DNA of 64,000 bases from Neoarius graeffei (GCF_027579695.1 NC_083569.1:71559149-71623148), one strand, 5' to 3'. Counted from the first letter of the stretch, positions 49,611 through 57,812 are shown. Program-made: numbers and translations. The notes: a model not told the origin generated them from the sequence alone.

Positions 49611-51619
49611 GCACGTACACACACACACACTGCACATCTTTCTTTATCAGCTAATGTCTTTACAATTGCATTTCCAGACCTAGTGAAGTGCTAAATCCTG
49701 AAGATTTAGTCAGTCAGTGTGGAAGGACTGAAGGTAAGAATCTATTATTCTTGTTAATGAGGGCACCTGATTTGTTTTTCATTTTTAAAACCCTGTTCAC
49801 GGTTTTTTCTTTCTTTTTTCTTTCCTTTTTTCTCCTCTATTAAGTATTAACAATTATTCACCAAAGGCGAAGTGAAGATCGGTGAATAATAACCAAGATG
49901 AAGTCAAAGTTATTTCAATAATATTGGCTGGCTATTTTTCGTGGTATATCAGATATATTCCATTCAGCTAGAATGATATTGGACTCATTCAGTATCATGC
50001 TCGTTGAATGTAATATACAGTGGTACTCGAAAGTTTGCAAACCCTTTAGAATTTTCTATATTTCTGCATAAATATGACCTAAAACAACATCCGATTTTCA
50101 CATGAGTCCTAAAAGTAAATAAAGGGAACCCAGTTAAACAAATTAGACAAAAATATTATACTTGGTCATTTATTTATTGAGGAAAATGATCCAATATTAC
50201 ATATCTGTGAGTGGCAAAAGTATTAGCAGTTAATTTGAAGGTGAAATTAGAGTCAGGTGTTTTCAATCAATGGGATGACAATCAGGTGTGAGTGGGCACC
50301 CTGTTTTATTTAAAGAACAGGGATCTATCAAAGTCCGATCTTCACAACACATGTTTGTGGAAGTGTATCATGACACGAACAAAGGAGATTTCTGAGGACC
50401 TCAGAAAAAGCGTTGCTGATGCTCAATAGGCTGGAAAATTCTCCACCAATCCACAGTCAGACAGATTGTGTACAAATGGAGGAAATTCAAGACCATTGTT
50501 ACCCTCCCCAGGAGTGGTCGACCAACAAAGATCACTCCAAGAGCAAGGCGTGTAATAGTCGGCGAGGTCACAAAGGACCCCAGGGTAACTTCTAAGCAAC
50601 TGAAGGCCTCTCTCACATTGGCTAATGTTAATGTTCATGAGTCCACCATCAGGAGAACACTGAACAACAATGGTGTGCATGGCAGGGTTGCAAGGAGAAA
50701 GCCACTGCTCTCCAAAAACTAACATTGCTGCTCGTCTGCAGTTTTTGCTAAAGATCACGTGGACAAGCCAGAAGGCTACTGGAAAAATGTTTTGTGGACG
50801 GATGAGACCAAAATAGAAGATTTTAGTTTAAATGAGAAGCGTTATGTTTGGAGAAAGGAAAACACTGCATTCCAGCAAAAGAACCGTATCCCATCTGTGA
50901 AACATGGTGGTGGTAGTATCATGGTTTGGGCCTGTTTTGCTGCATCTGGGCCAGGACGGCTTGCCATCATTGATGGAACAATGAATTCTGAATTATACCA
51001 GCAAATTCTAAAGGAAAATGTCAGGACATCTGTCCATGAACGGAATCTCAAGAGAAGGTGGGTCATGCAGCAAGACAATGACCCTAAGCACACAAGTCGT
51101 TCTACCAAAGAATGGTTAAAGAAGAATAAAGTGAATGTTTTGGAATGGCCAAGTCAAAGTCCTGACCTTAATCCAATCGAAATGTTGTGGAAGGACCTGA
51201 AGCGAGCAGTTCATGTGAGGAAACCCACCAACATCCCAGAGTTGAAGCTGTTCTGTACGGAGGAATGGGCTAAAATTCCTCCAAGCCGGTGTGTAGGACT
51301 GATCAACAGTTACCGCAAACGTTTAGTTGCAGTTATTGCTGCACAAGGGGGTCACACCAGATACTGAAAGCAAAGGTTTACATACTTTTGCCACTCACAG
51401 ATATATAATATTAGATCATTTTCCTCAATAAATAAATGGCCAAGTATAATATTTTTGTCTCATTTGTTTAACTGGGTTCTCTTTATCTACTTTTAGGACT
51501 TGTGTGAAAATCTGATGATGTTTTAGGTCATATTTATGCAGAAATATAGAAAATTCTAAAGGGTTCACAAACTTTCAAGCATCACTGTATCTGATATACC
51601 ATGAAAAATAGCCAGCCAA

Positions 51620-51653
<34 letters not shown>

Positions 51654-54203
51654 CACACACATTCCTTTCAGGTGCTCAACGTGTCTTTCTCTTTCAAAAT
51701 TCTCTCAAAATCTTCCATATTTAATGAAGCAAACCTGATGGCCATGTTTGTTTACACATTGTTACAGTCACTCGCTAGCGCGGAAGTTTTACATCTCTGA
51801 CATGTGACGTCATGTTGTCTTGACCACCATGCACTATCGTAAACCATATTCAATGCTCATTCTTCATTGGGTTGAATTGCATAATACATGTAGGATAAGC
51901 GATATGCTAACAATATTGCATGCTATCAAACCAAATGAATTGAGTCCACTAGAAGGTAATAAAATACATGTTTTTATTCCATCTAAAAAGTGTCCTGTAT
52001 GTATAATAATCTCTGATATTCACTGAGCCTGAGGCGGATAATTGTTTTAGTATAAATACGCAGGTGATTATTTTAAAAAATTGTATTAAAGAGAAATCGT
52101 TTATTTAAAACTTCTAAAACATCAAGTGTAATAACGACGCAGCGCAGACTTGTGTCCCTTATCTATGCCGAGTCACACAAAATACTTTGTTTTGAAATCG
52201 ATAAAATAAATCACAATTCCATCTTACCACTGCATAGTTTGACCAAACTTCGTAGCATCTTGAGTGCTTTTAGGAACAGCATTTTCTTTCATAATTTTGT
52301 AATTATTCCTTCCTTACAGTGATGAAGTGATTGGCTGCCATTTTGCCGAGTTGCTTGAGGTGATTATCGAGAAATAGTCCGAATCTCTCGACCAATCAGC
52401 ACACACGATTTCCTATAATCACCTGCATATTTATACTTATTACTAAAGGAACAGTCCACCGTACTTCCATAATGAAATATGCTCTTATCTGAATTGAGAC
52501 GAGCTGCTCTGTACCTCTCCGAGCTTTGCGCGACCTCCCAGTCAGTCAGACGCAGTCAGACGCGTTGTCACTCCTGTTAGCAATGTAGCTAGGCTCAGCA
52601 TGGCCAATGGTATTTTTTGGGGCTGTAGTTAGATGCGACCGTAGTTAGATGCGACCAAACTCTTCCGCGTTTTTCCTGTTTACATAGGTTTATATGACCA
52701 GTGACATGAAACAAGTTCAGTTACACAAATTGAAACGTAGCGATTTTCTATGCTATGGAAAGTGCGCACTATAATGACAGGCGTACTAACACCTTCTGCG
52801 CGCTTCGGCAGCGCATTGATATCTGAGCTCCGTATCAATGCGCTGCCGAAGCGCGCAGAAGGTGTTAGTACGCCTGTCATTATAGTGCGGACTTTCCATA
52901 GCATAGAAAATCGCTACGTTTCAATTTGTGTAACTGAACTTTGTTTCATGTCACTGGTCATATAAACCTATGTAAACAGGAAAAATGCGGAAGAGTTTGG
53001 TCGCATCTAACTACAGCCCCAAAAAATACCATTGGCCATACTGAGCCTAGCTACATTGCTAACAGGAGTGACAGCGCGTCTGACTGACTGGGAGGTCGCA
53101 CAAAGCTCGGACAGGTACGGAGCAGCTCGTCTCAATTCAGATAAGAGCATATTTCATTATGGAAGTACAGTGGACTGTTCCTTTAAGAAATAATGCCACC
53201 TCAAACTGATGCATTTTAAAGTAGTTTATTTGTTATGTTTCAGACTTTATCCTAGTCTTTAAATATGACCTAAATAACTTCTCATTTAAAAATATACTTA
53301 ACTACTGAACTACCATTCCAGAGTCAATTACTATACTTGATATTATTACCATTTTTATAGCCACATTTTAAAGTATTGTTTTGTATTTAATCTGCATCTA
53401 ATCCCCCCCCCCCCCCAAAAAAAAAAAATGCAGATCGCTGCTCTCCCAAGATGAAAGACTTGCATGTGGAAGAGGGGCTGCATGTGTTGCTGCCCTGTGT
53501 TCAGGTCTCACCTCGTCCCTGCCACTGGCAGCACCCACCCCAAAGACATACTCGACGCCACTTCTCTGACCTGGCAGTACAGGTCACTTCAGAAAGCAAT
53601 GGCACTTATGTTTGTTTCTGTGAGGAAGCTGGGCAAAAGCAGCCAGCCTGTCCCAGGGCTGCATACAGACTTCTCCTTCAGGAGCAGCATACGAGTTTGA
53701 GCATCAAACAAGCATCGAGTCGTCAGTTCGTAGCCGGGTATGTGCTATTTTTCTTCACTGGCTTTGGAGTTTGTGGCTTGCTTGTGTGTCTGTTTCGCCG
53801 CCGTTGCAAGAGAGGAGGAGGAGGTCATTCTTCAACCTCAGAAAAGGGTCGGGACCTGTTGCCATCTTCAGACACGCCCCAGTCACCCAGCAGTGCCAGT
53901 CTGATCTCTGAGGCAGTTCCCTTTACAGAGAAAAGGAACGGGACACTGAATGGGCATGGAGGTCATATGCCTGAGCGGAAGTGTAGTTATATTTATGCTA
54001 ATTCAAGTGGACTCAAGCTACAGGATACATCAATCAACCTGGAGGAAGGATTTCCTGGCCGAGAGAGGGCGGGACCAGAAGGCGAGGAGGATGGACTAGG
54101 GGACAGACTCTGTGACCTAGGGGATGGACTGGAGGAAGAACTTGCTAAGCTGCATGTGCTGAGAGGAGCACCATTAGCAAAGTGTGAAGAGAGCTCCATT
54201 TGA
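31160..54203 (+). CDS. Class 4 semaphorin, 13 coding exons (signal-peptide exon not found)
   Basis: Membrane-anchored guidance/immune signalling ligand of the semaphorin family, expected to bind plexins through its sema domain at the cell surface. Exons placed by sequence: 31160-31308, 32536-32595, 35858-35956, 36383-36494, 36917-37036, 38460-38614, 38748-38929, 46781-46922, 47092-47314, 47436-47545, 49418-49569, 49678-49733, 53434-54203. All junctions are GT/AG and all phases agree; after the two leading bases the total is 2328 nt, 776 codons including TGA. Recovered residues 1 to about 450 are sema domain, about 464-510 PSI, about 530-590 one Ig-like domain, 617-640 a membrane helix, 641-775 the tail. 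Sema + PSI + single Ig + TM is the class 4 architecture (known family property). The tail ends EESSI, a class I PDZ-ligand pattern. Teleost sema4e is my best guess, with 4A- or 4G-type co-orthologues as alternatives, so no symbol is given. The first coding exon must end in phase 1 and lies upstream. Confidence 0.93.
31309..32535 (+). other. Semaphorin intron
   Basis: Contains (TG)n tracts at 31757-31769 and 32149-32172; no transposon recognised. Confidence 0.7.
32536..32595 (+). CDS. Semaphorin 60-nt exon inside a long intron
   Basis: This 20-codon exon is too short to stand out as an open frame. It follows 'caatag' and is followed by the strong donor gtgagt. It reads [20 protein letters not shown], phase 0 at both ends. 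This fits the family segment with an aromatic W, a Cys and the K-G-K motif that lies between the GAR strand and the CxNYI segment of class 4 semaphorins. Without it the preceding exon (...PPK) would join directly to ADCNNY and lose that segment. A (TG)n/(TA)n repeat begins about 40 bases downstream. Confidence 0.85.
32636..32740 (+). repeat. (TA)n/(TG)n compound microsatellite
   Basis: Alternating TA and TG dinucleotide runs about 40 bases after the 60-nt exon. Confidence 0.97.
34567..34946 (+). mobile_element. SINE, first of a tandem doublet
   Basis: Full head and tail. Preceded by tggttaaaat at 34557-34566 and followed by the same ten bases at 34946-34955. Confidence 0.93.
34956..35330 (+). 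mobile_element. SINE, second of a tandem doublet
   Basis: Full head and tail, followed by a third tggttaaaat at 35331-35340. Confidence 0.93.
35858..35956 (+). CDS. Semaphorin exon: CNNYIRLL / CGTYAFDP segment
   Basis: This 33-codon exon is phase 0 at both ends, with acceptor 'ccatcag' and donor gtaagt. It encodes [20 protein letters not shown] followed by [12 protein letters not shown], the conserved C-N-Y-I and CGT-AF-P-C motifs of the sema domain. The donor runs straight into a (GT)n repeat. Confidence 0.93.
35958..35990 (+). repeat. (GT)n starting inside a splice donor
   Basis: The semaphorin donor gtaagt continues directly into about 15 GT units. Confidence 0.95.
36383..36494 (+). CDS. 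Semaphorin exon: GKGKCPFEP segment
   Basis: The acceptor follows 'ctcattcag'; the exon ends in phase 1 before gtatga. It encodes [12 protein letters not shown], then the family hallmark [16 protein letters not shown]. Class 4 members usually have G-K/R-G-R/K-C-P-F/Y-D/E-P here. Confidence 0.93.
36917..37036 (+). CDS. Semaphorin exon: [14 protein letters not shown] segment
   Basis: Starts with two bases completing a Gly codon and ends in phase 1 before gtgaga. It encodes [15 protein letters not shown], a short variable loop and ERSINWLS, matching the family's 'LYTGT..NFLG' strand and 'T..S..WL' motif. A truncated SINE begins about 80 bases into the following intron. Confidence 0.93.
37118..37440 (+). 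mobile_element. SINE lacking its tRNA head
   Basis: Begins in the post-B-box region (ggctggcgagggcctttctg) and ends with a (GATG)n tail. It lies in the intron just after exon 36917-37036. Confidence 0.9.
37441..38459 (+). other. Semaphorin intron remainder
   Basis: No repeat or gene recognised apart from an A/AAAT-rich run at 38266-38295. Confidence 0.6.
38460..38614 (+). CDS. Semaphorin exon: [10 protein letters not shown] / RVARVCK segment
   Basis: Starts with two bases after 'gagtgcag' and ends in phase 0 at a 'gtagga' donor. It encodes [27 protein letters not shown] and PRVARVCK. The DDK(I/V)YFFF(T/S)E and R(I/V)AR(V/I)CK motifs are the most conserved part of the sema domain. Confidence 0.95.
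38748..38929 (+). CDS. Semaphorin exon: [20 protein letters not shown] segment
   Basis: Begins after 'ctctcag' and ends in phase 2 at a consensus gtgagt donor, splitting the Trp codon of FTSQW. It encodes [24 protein letters not shown] and [10 protein letters not shown], all standard sema motifs. It is followed by the largest intron of the gene, filled with nested transposons. Confidence 0.95.
39244..39341 (+). repeat. Common fish repeat fragment
   Basis: 'ggcatttagcagatgctctt' followed by 'atccagagcgatgtacaa' is a widespread teleost repeat segment. It is interrupted by the outer hAT. Confidence 0.6.
39762..41008. mobile_element. MITE-like element with 'gggcccgtttacac' ends
   Basis: The left 'aaggcccgctttacac' is an imperfect inverse of the right 'gtgtaaacgggcccttagg'. 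Inner blocks of 'tttccgcgtctacacgaccg' style recur inverted. It carries an inserted SINE. It sits inside the inner hAT. Confidence 0.75.
40567..40727 (-). mobile_element. Second SINE family (tRNA head, poly-A tail)
   Basis: The minus strand starts 'gtgtcgtggctcagatggc' (A box), has 'ggttcggttccgacc' (B box), a body with 'cctgtctctctacactgtc' and a poly-A tail at 40571-40581. Unrelated in body to the ATGAG SINE. A short 'cttactt' repeat flanks it. Confidence 0.85.
41690..41795 (+). repeat. Short tandem duplication
   Basis: 'catggcaatgttaaactgcc' occurs twice 42 bases apart, then a third partial copy and an (AC)n tract. Confidence 0.85.
41838..42209 (-). pseudogene. hAT transposase N-terminal fragment (ZMYM1/TTF-type)
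   Basis: The minus-strand frame contains [20 protein letters not shown], then [36 protein letters not shown]. The FNKNWY...WL.GC....FC.PC.LF pattern is the TTF-type zinc finger at the start of ZMYM1-like hAT transposases (DNA-binding). The likely start is the ATG at the MNKM. The catalytic part is absent, probably removed by deletion and by the nested MITE. The frame itself has no stop over about 120 codons, so decay is recent or slow. Confidence 0.8.
42634..43271 (+). pseudogene. hAT-associated zinc-finger N-terminus split by SINE
   Basis: From ATG at 42634 the frame reads [20 protein letters not shown] up to a SINE. Past the SINE it resumes [20 protein letters not shown], then [18 protein letters not shown]. 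The 12-bp target repeat (ctggttaaaaca / ctggttaaagca) duplicates the DWLK codons. C-x2-C followed by H-x4/5-H makes a BED-like or U1-like finger found at the N-terminus of many fish hAT-type proteins. The joined frame ends at 43271. Whether it ever continued by splicing is unknown. Confidence 0.75.
42699..43069 (-). mobile_element. SINE inserted in a zinc-finger exon
   Basis: Minus-strand full-length copy. The flanking 12-mers differ at one base. Confidence 0.93.
44500..44808 (-). pseudogene. hAT transposase fragment, frameshifted
   Basis: One minus-strand frame reads [17 protein letters not shown] +1-shifted frame continues [20 protein letters not shown], then [15 protein letters not shown]. 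'PLSVVEN..FR.FL' is a signature of ZBED-type hAT transposases just before the catalytic domain. The remainder is missing. Confidence 0.8.
46023..46200 (-). pseudogene. BED zinc-finger exon of hAT element
   Basis: The minus strand reads [20 protein letters not shown], then [20 protein letters not shown], giving C-x2-C ... H-x3-H with the hydrophobic spacing of a BED finger. The frame runs into a 'taagtaa' donor-like site. It is paired with the transposase fragment 1.2 kb downstream on the same strand. Confidence 0.75.
46748..46780 (+). repeat. (TG)n serving as the 3' splice-site tract
   Basis: An uninterrupted (TG)n run is followed by TAG and the semaphorin exon at 46781. Confidence 0.95.
46781..46922 (+). 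CDS. Semaphorin exon: [11 protein letters not shown] / PTPRPGQ segment
   Basis: The first base completes the split Trp codon, and the exon ends in phase 0. It encodes [20 protein letters not shown] and [14 protein letters not shown], matching the family SAVC-Y and P-PRPG motifs. The acceptor is unusual: a (TG)n repeat of about 30 bases runs directly into TAG, with no pyrimidine-only tract. Confidence 0.93.
47092..47314 (+). CDS. Semaphorin exon: [15 protein letters not shown] segment
   Basis: Starts in phase 0 with the Cys that follows PRPGQ and ends in phase 1 at gtgaaa. It encodes [20 protein letters not shown], then [19 protein letters not shown] and LHLGT. The L-PD-VL-F-DHPLM motif is a class 4 and class 3 landmark. 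The VRSGV-YT-LAV stretch resembles the 4A/4E types. Confidence 0.95.
47436..47545 (+). CDS. Semaphorin exon: [11 protein letters not shown], end of sema domain
   Basis: Starts with two bases that make Asp with the previous exon and ends in phase 0. It encodes [37 protein letters not shown]. It corresponds to the last blade of the propeller (family: GT-DG-LHKA-V ... E-QLF ... PV-NL-L). Confidence 0.93.
47880..48185 (+). repeat. Dispersed fish repeat with (AC)n
   Basis: 'cacagtgaaatttaacccat' followed by 'gcagtgagcaatgagcac', an (AC)n run at 48028-48075 and 'gctcaagggcacttcag' form a common teleost repeat. Related text appears at 59580-59680. Confidence 0.65.
48605..48900 (+). mobile_element. 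Dispersed non-coding repeat ('gaggttatgttttcggt')
   Basis: Begins 'ctctgccaaggaggttatg', with (GTTT)n and (TCGG)n runs, then 'ggcggtgatccggatcacct', and ends 'ctccgagtgcttttctagt'. A widespread fish repeat; no frame. Confidence 0.7.
49418..49569 (+). CDS. Semaphorin exon: end of propeller and PSI domain
   Basis: Begins after 'ctcag' and ends in phase 2 before gtgagt, which opens a (CT)n tract. It encodes [14 protein letters not shown], then the PSI domain from [13 protein letters not shown] through GCVW to AACSL. The usual DPYCAW-type core is degenerate: the residues before the conserved Cys-x-Trp are RARPLG. Cysteine spacing is otherwise PSI-like. Confidence 0.92.
49678..49733 (+). CDS. Semaphorin short linker exon
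   Basis: A 56-nt exon with acceptor 'tttccag' and donor gtaaga, phases 2 in and 1 out. It encodes [19 protein letters not shown], the PSI-to-Ig linker containing one further Cys. Both flanking phases match only with this exon included. Confidence 0.88.
50018..51587 (+). mobile_element. Tc1-type transposon (family 2, copy 2)
   Basis: 1570 bp, TA on both sides, with the same long inverted ends as 11947-13557. Lies in the intron before the last semaphorin exon. Confidence 0.95.
50369..51367 (+). pseudogene. Tc1-type transposase, N-terminal half damaged
   Basis: The start ATG at about 50369 ([14 protein letters not shown]) is soon followed by a stop. About 36 bp of the HTH region present in the sister copy are deleted, and extra bases near 50720 and 50745 shift the frame. 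The catalytic half, 50759-51367, is fully open: [24 protein letters not shown] and the C-terminus GGHTRY. CGA is retained where the sister copy has TGA. Confidence 0.93.
51622..51651 (+). repeat. (ATT)n microsatellite
   Basis: About ten ATT units. Confidence 0.95.
52047..52440. mobile_element. Small inverted-repeat element
   Basis: 'tagtataaatacgcaggtga' at 52047 pairs with 'tcacctgcatatttatact' ending near 52438. The interior holds no frame. Confidence 0.65.
52447..53182. mobile_element. 0.73 kb near-perfect palindrome, copy 2
   Basis: Same family as 21007-21735. Right flank TTAA at 53183-53186; left flank CTAA at 52443-52446, one base changed. A short internal duplication 'gtagttagatgcgacc' is seen near 52626. 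Confidence 0.93.
53403..53428 (+). repeat. C run then A run before splice site
   Basis: 'cccccccccccccc' and an A run lie 5-30 bases upstream of the last exon's acceptor. Confidence 0.9.
53434..54203 (+). CDS. Semaphorin last coding exon: Ig-like, transmembrane, tail
   Basis: Starts after 'atgcag' with two bases completing Asp, then [14 protein letters not shown]. The Ig-like domain has Cys in LLPCVQ, a Trp in CHWQHPP and the GTYVCFC strand, with one N-glycosylation sequon (NGT). The membrane helix runs [20 protein letters not shown], followed by the stop-transfer cluster RRRCKRGG. The tail of about 135 residues is Ser- and acid-rich, with [11 protein letters not shown], and ends LAKCEESSI before TGA. 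The carboxyl Ser-Ser-Ile fits a class I PDZ ligand; some class 4 semaphorins end in a comparable ESSV (established knowledge). One exon holding Ig, TM and tail is usual for class 4 genes. Confidence 0.95.
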
Positions 54204-55580
54204 GGACACTTCCACAAAGAACTTAAGGCCACAGTATAGAACTGTACGCATAACACACGTGCATCCTTGACATTACCTACCGGTATAAGTTTGTGTGGTA
54301 GCTTGTAGCAAATCTGTGAGAGCAAACATTTAAGGATGTGCGTGAAGGCAAATGTGTTGGCATACAAAGGCAAGCACGCATACACACCCAGTAAGGAGCT
54401 CTGTATTCTCTGGGAGCTCAACTCAAGCTTGTCTGGAGCACAGTGTGTTCATGGGTGTGTGCATGTTACTGGCCAGAGAGATTGAAGCAGGCTTTTGTAA
54501 CTGCTCCCACCACTGTGTTCAACCTTCTCTGACACAATCTCACACTTCATGTACTCAGTGTGGCATGTGTGCATGGACTGGACACTCCAAATCCGCCTTC
54601 AGTTCTCATGAATTGAGAAGTCAAACATGTTTGACTACTAAACACCAAAACATCCATCAGCTTTAAGCAAATTTTACTTTAAAGTTCTCACACTCTCATT
54701 GTTCACTAGGAGCTTTTTACAGTAGGTCAGCAGAGATTTCCAGTGGTGGGTTGGACAACAGACCCACATCTGCCTACTGCATGCGTGAGGAAAGCGAAGA
54801 GGTGCAGCAAGACTACTGTACTGAAAGCAGGGGTATCGTGCATATTGTCTCATAGGAGTGACAGGTCAAATCTAAAAGCCTATAAATAAAGTTTTAATTA
54901 TATATCTTAATTTATACCTAAAATAAACTTTTACCAGAGTACTGATGACATTCAGAGAAAATCAACTTATTGCAGTATGTTTTAGTTTCCTTATAGAAGT
55001 CTTTTAGGCTGAAACTGTAATTGCCAAAGTAAAGCAGGGAAAATATCCAGAAGAAACATTCCTGTCCACAGTGAGGCAAGAGGTTATGGCCCTACCAAGA
55101 AATTAAAGCTACACTTCTAACTCGACTGGTTTGTTCAATGATGTCTATAACGAATATTGTACATGTTTGTGAATATCCCATAAATGTCATTGTTTATTTT
55201 GTAGTGACATTTAATCCTTTCCACCATTTGTAACAGTCTGAACTGTCGTCTGTTTTAAACGTATCACTGCCATTTGTCTTCCTGTGAACCCTCTGTTTTT
55301 AATTTTTATTAATTTTCATTGTTGATGTGAACGTGACTGATTTGTGTAGTGGAAATGTAACACTCAGGATCTATGTACAGCCTTTTGATCTTAAACATGT
55401 TGTCTACTGTCAGCACTTGGTAGCATGATGATAATCATAGGTACATATTTATCATTTAAAAAGAACTACTATTTCCATAGCAGACTTTGTGATCAAATTA
55501 ATGGTTTAGACTGACCTATTATTCCTGAGTGTTATGTTTCCTCTTTTTGCTTATGAATAAAGCAATGTTAATTCGTGTAC
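54204..55580 (+). other. Semaphorin 3' untranslated region
   Basis: No coding frame follows the stop. AATAAA signals occur at 54885-54890, near 54920 and at 55556-55561. The last, followed by a GT-rich stretch, could mark the distal polyadenylation site, giving a 3' UTR of about 1.4 kb. There is no obvious transposon in this stretch, unlike its flanks, which agrees with retained UTR. The end point is inferred. Confidence 0.6.
55556..55561 (+). terminator. Candidate distal polyadenylation signal
   Basis: A canonical AATAAA lies 1.35 kb after the semaphorin stop, in otherwise repeat-free sequence. The nearer signal at 54885 is an alternative site. Confidence 0.5.
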
Positions 55581-56061
55581 AGATCTTATATTCGAAGGTT
55601 TTATTTTTATAATTTATATAATAAAGATAAATGTAAAATTGTTTTGAACAGATGTTTGTGTGAGCATGAATGTATGAAAGAATTGTGGGTTTTTTTTTTT
55701 TTTTTTAAATAAAGTAACCCTGACTGAGAGAGCTGCCACTTTCTTAAACCATTAAACAATATACATATTAACGAATACATTATTAAAATTATTTTGTATT
55801 TTCCCCACAAACTTCAGTTCTGGTGTCAGATGGTATAGATAATGGATTGATGGATGGTTAGGTCCTTCATATTTGGAGTAGCAGGTGAGGCTGTTTTTCA
55901 TTTGGAGTCCCATCATTTAAAGTTTAGGAATATTATTACTAATAAATGTCTGTCTTTTTTAAAATGTCTATATTGTATTCATCTGTGTAGTTCAAATTTT
56001 TACTCTATGTATCCACCCATGAAGTTGTCGATTATCTCACGGCAGTTTATAATCTAGGCAC
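55581..56061. other. No gene seen
   Basis: AT-rich sequence after the presumed polyadenylation site, with a T run at 55690. Confidence 0.5.
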
Positions 56062-57321
56062 ATAACAGGCAAGGCCTACACCAAGCCGGCTATGGATAAA
56101 TGTTATTGTAGAAACCTTTTGTCTGACTTTTGTACGAATGACGCTCTTCATTAACCCTCATTTTTTCTTTTTTTTTAACCTAGAGAAGACTTATTAATTA
56201 CAGTTTCTAATTATGACCTGATGGTAAAGACCTGGCACCATGTGATGGCAAGAAAAGGAAATTTGCTTGTGTTTAGGGAAAAGAGCAAGACTGTATTTAT
56301 AACTTGGTGGTGTGATTCAGGGCAGCACGGTGGTGTAGTGGTTAGCGCTGTCGCCTCACAGCAAGAAGGTCCTGGGTTCGAGCCCCGGGGCCGGCGAGGG
56401 CCTTTCTGTGTGGAGTTTGCATGTTCTCCCCGTGTCCGCGTGGGTTTCCTCCGGGTGCTCCGGTTTCCCCCACAGTCCAAAGACATGCAGGTTAGGTTAA
56501 CTGGTGACTCTAAATTGACCGTAGGTGTGAATGAGTGTGTGAATGGTTGTCTGTGTCTATGTGTCAGCCCTGTGATGACCTGGCGACTTGTCCAGGGTGT
56601 ACCCCGCCTTTCGCCCGTAGTCAGCTGAGATAGGCTCCAGCTTGCCTGCGACCCTGTAGAAGGATAAAGCGGCTAGAGATAATGAGATGAGATAACAGGC
56701 AAGGCCTACACCAAGCCGGCTATGGATAAATGTTATTGTAGAAACCTTTTGTCTGACTTTTGTACGAATGACGCTCTTCATTAACCCTCATTTTTTCTTT
56801 TTTTTTAACCTAGAGAAGACTTATTAATTACAGTTTCTAATTATGACCTGATGGTAAAGACCTGGCACCATGTGATGGCAAGAAAAGGAAATTTGCTTGT
56901 GTTTAGGGAAAAGAGCAAGACTGTATTTATAACTTGGTGGTGTGATTCAGGGCAGCACGGTGGTGTAGTGGTTAGCGCTGTCGCCTCACAGCAAGAAGGT
57001 CCTCGGTTCGAGCCCAGCGGCTGACGAGGGCCTTTCTGTGCGGAGTTTGCATGTTCTCCCTGTGTCCGCGTGGGTTTCCTCCGGGTGCTCCGGTTTCCCC
57101 CACAGTCCAAAGACATGCAGGTTAGGTTAACTGGTGACTCTAAATTGACCGTAGGTGTGAATGTGAGTGTGAATGGTTGTCTGTGTCTATGTGTCAGCCC
57201 TGTGATGACCTGGCGACTTGTCCAGGGTGTACCCCGCCTTTCGCCCGTAGTCAGCTGGGATAGGCTCCAGCTTGCCTGCGACCCTGTAGAACAGGATAAG
57301 CGGCTACAGATAATGGATGGA
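56062..57321 (+). repeat. Tandem duplication, period 630 bp
   Basis: 'aacaggcaaggcctacacca' at 56064 recurs at 56694, and the following 250-odd bases appear identical in both units. Each unit ends with a SINE. The two SINE bodies differ at several positions. Confidence 0.93.
56321..56690 (+). mobile_element. SINE in first unit of duplication
   Basis: Plus-strand copy with 'gggccggcgagg' after the B box and an ATGAG tail. Confidence 0.93.
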
Positions 57322-57325
57322 TGGT
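56950..57325 (+). mobile_element. SINE in second unit of duplication
   Basis: Differs from the first: 'agcggctgacgagg' after the B box, and a (GATG) tail. 'ggtgtgattca' precedes it and recurs at about 57323-57333. Confidence 0.93.
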
Positions 57326-57424
57326 GTGATTCATGCTGAGGTACTGCATGCTTTGCAGAAACATAAAACAGATGAAACAACATTGGCCTTTTTGTTTGGT
57401 TTGTAGCCTGATTTTTATGGCTCC

Positions 57425-57812
57425 GCCACCGTAAGGTGCAGGAGGCATTATGTTTTCAGGTTGTCCGTGCGTGCGTGCGTCCGTCCGTCCCGAAACCTTA
57501 TGAACACGATATCTCCAAGGCTAATGAAAGGAATTTCACCAAACTTTCACCATTTGTGAGCTTTGGGACAAACATGAACTGATTAGATTTTGAGATCAAA
57601 AGGTCTAAGGTAAAGGTCACTGTGAGGTCAAATGTCTGTCCGAAAACCTTGTGAACACAATATCTCCAAGGCTGATACAAGTAATTTCACCAGGTCAAGA
57701 TTACTGTGAGGTCAAATGTCCATCCCCAAATCACAACTTAATAAGGTGTGTAGTCTACCAGGCGGAGGCATCCCCATCGACGCCATTGGCGTCGAGTTCT
57801 ATCGAGTTTTTC
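57425..57812 (+). repeat. Dispersed repeat with 'ggcgtcgagttctatc' end, copy 2
   Basis: Shorter relative of 9330-9878, with one fewer internal unit. Confidence 0.85.

Larger units (their letters stand above)
49848..52047. mobile_element. Inverted-repeat element split by a Tc1
   Basis: 'aacaattattcaccaaaggc' at 49848 pairs imperfectly with the inverse at 52022-52047. 'ttggctggctatttttcgtg' at 49925 is inverted just after the Tc1 at 51600-51622. A further inverted pair (agtataaata.gcaggtgatta) lies at 52050 and 52420. Confidence 0.7.
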
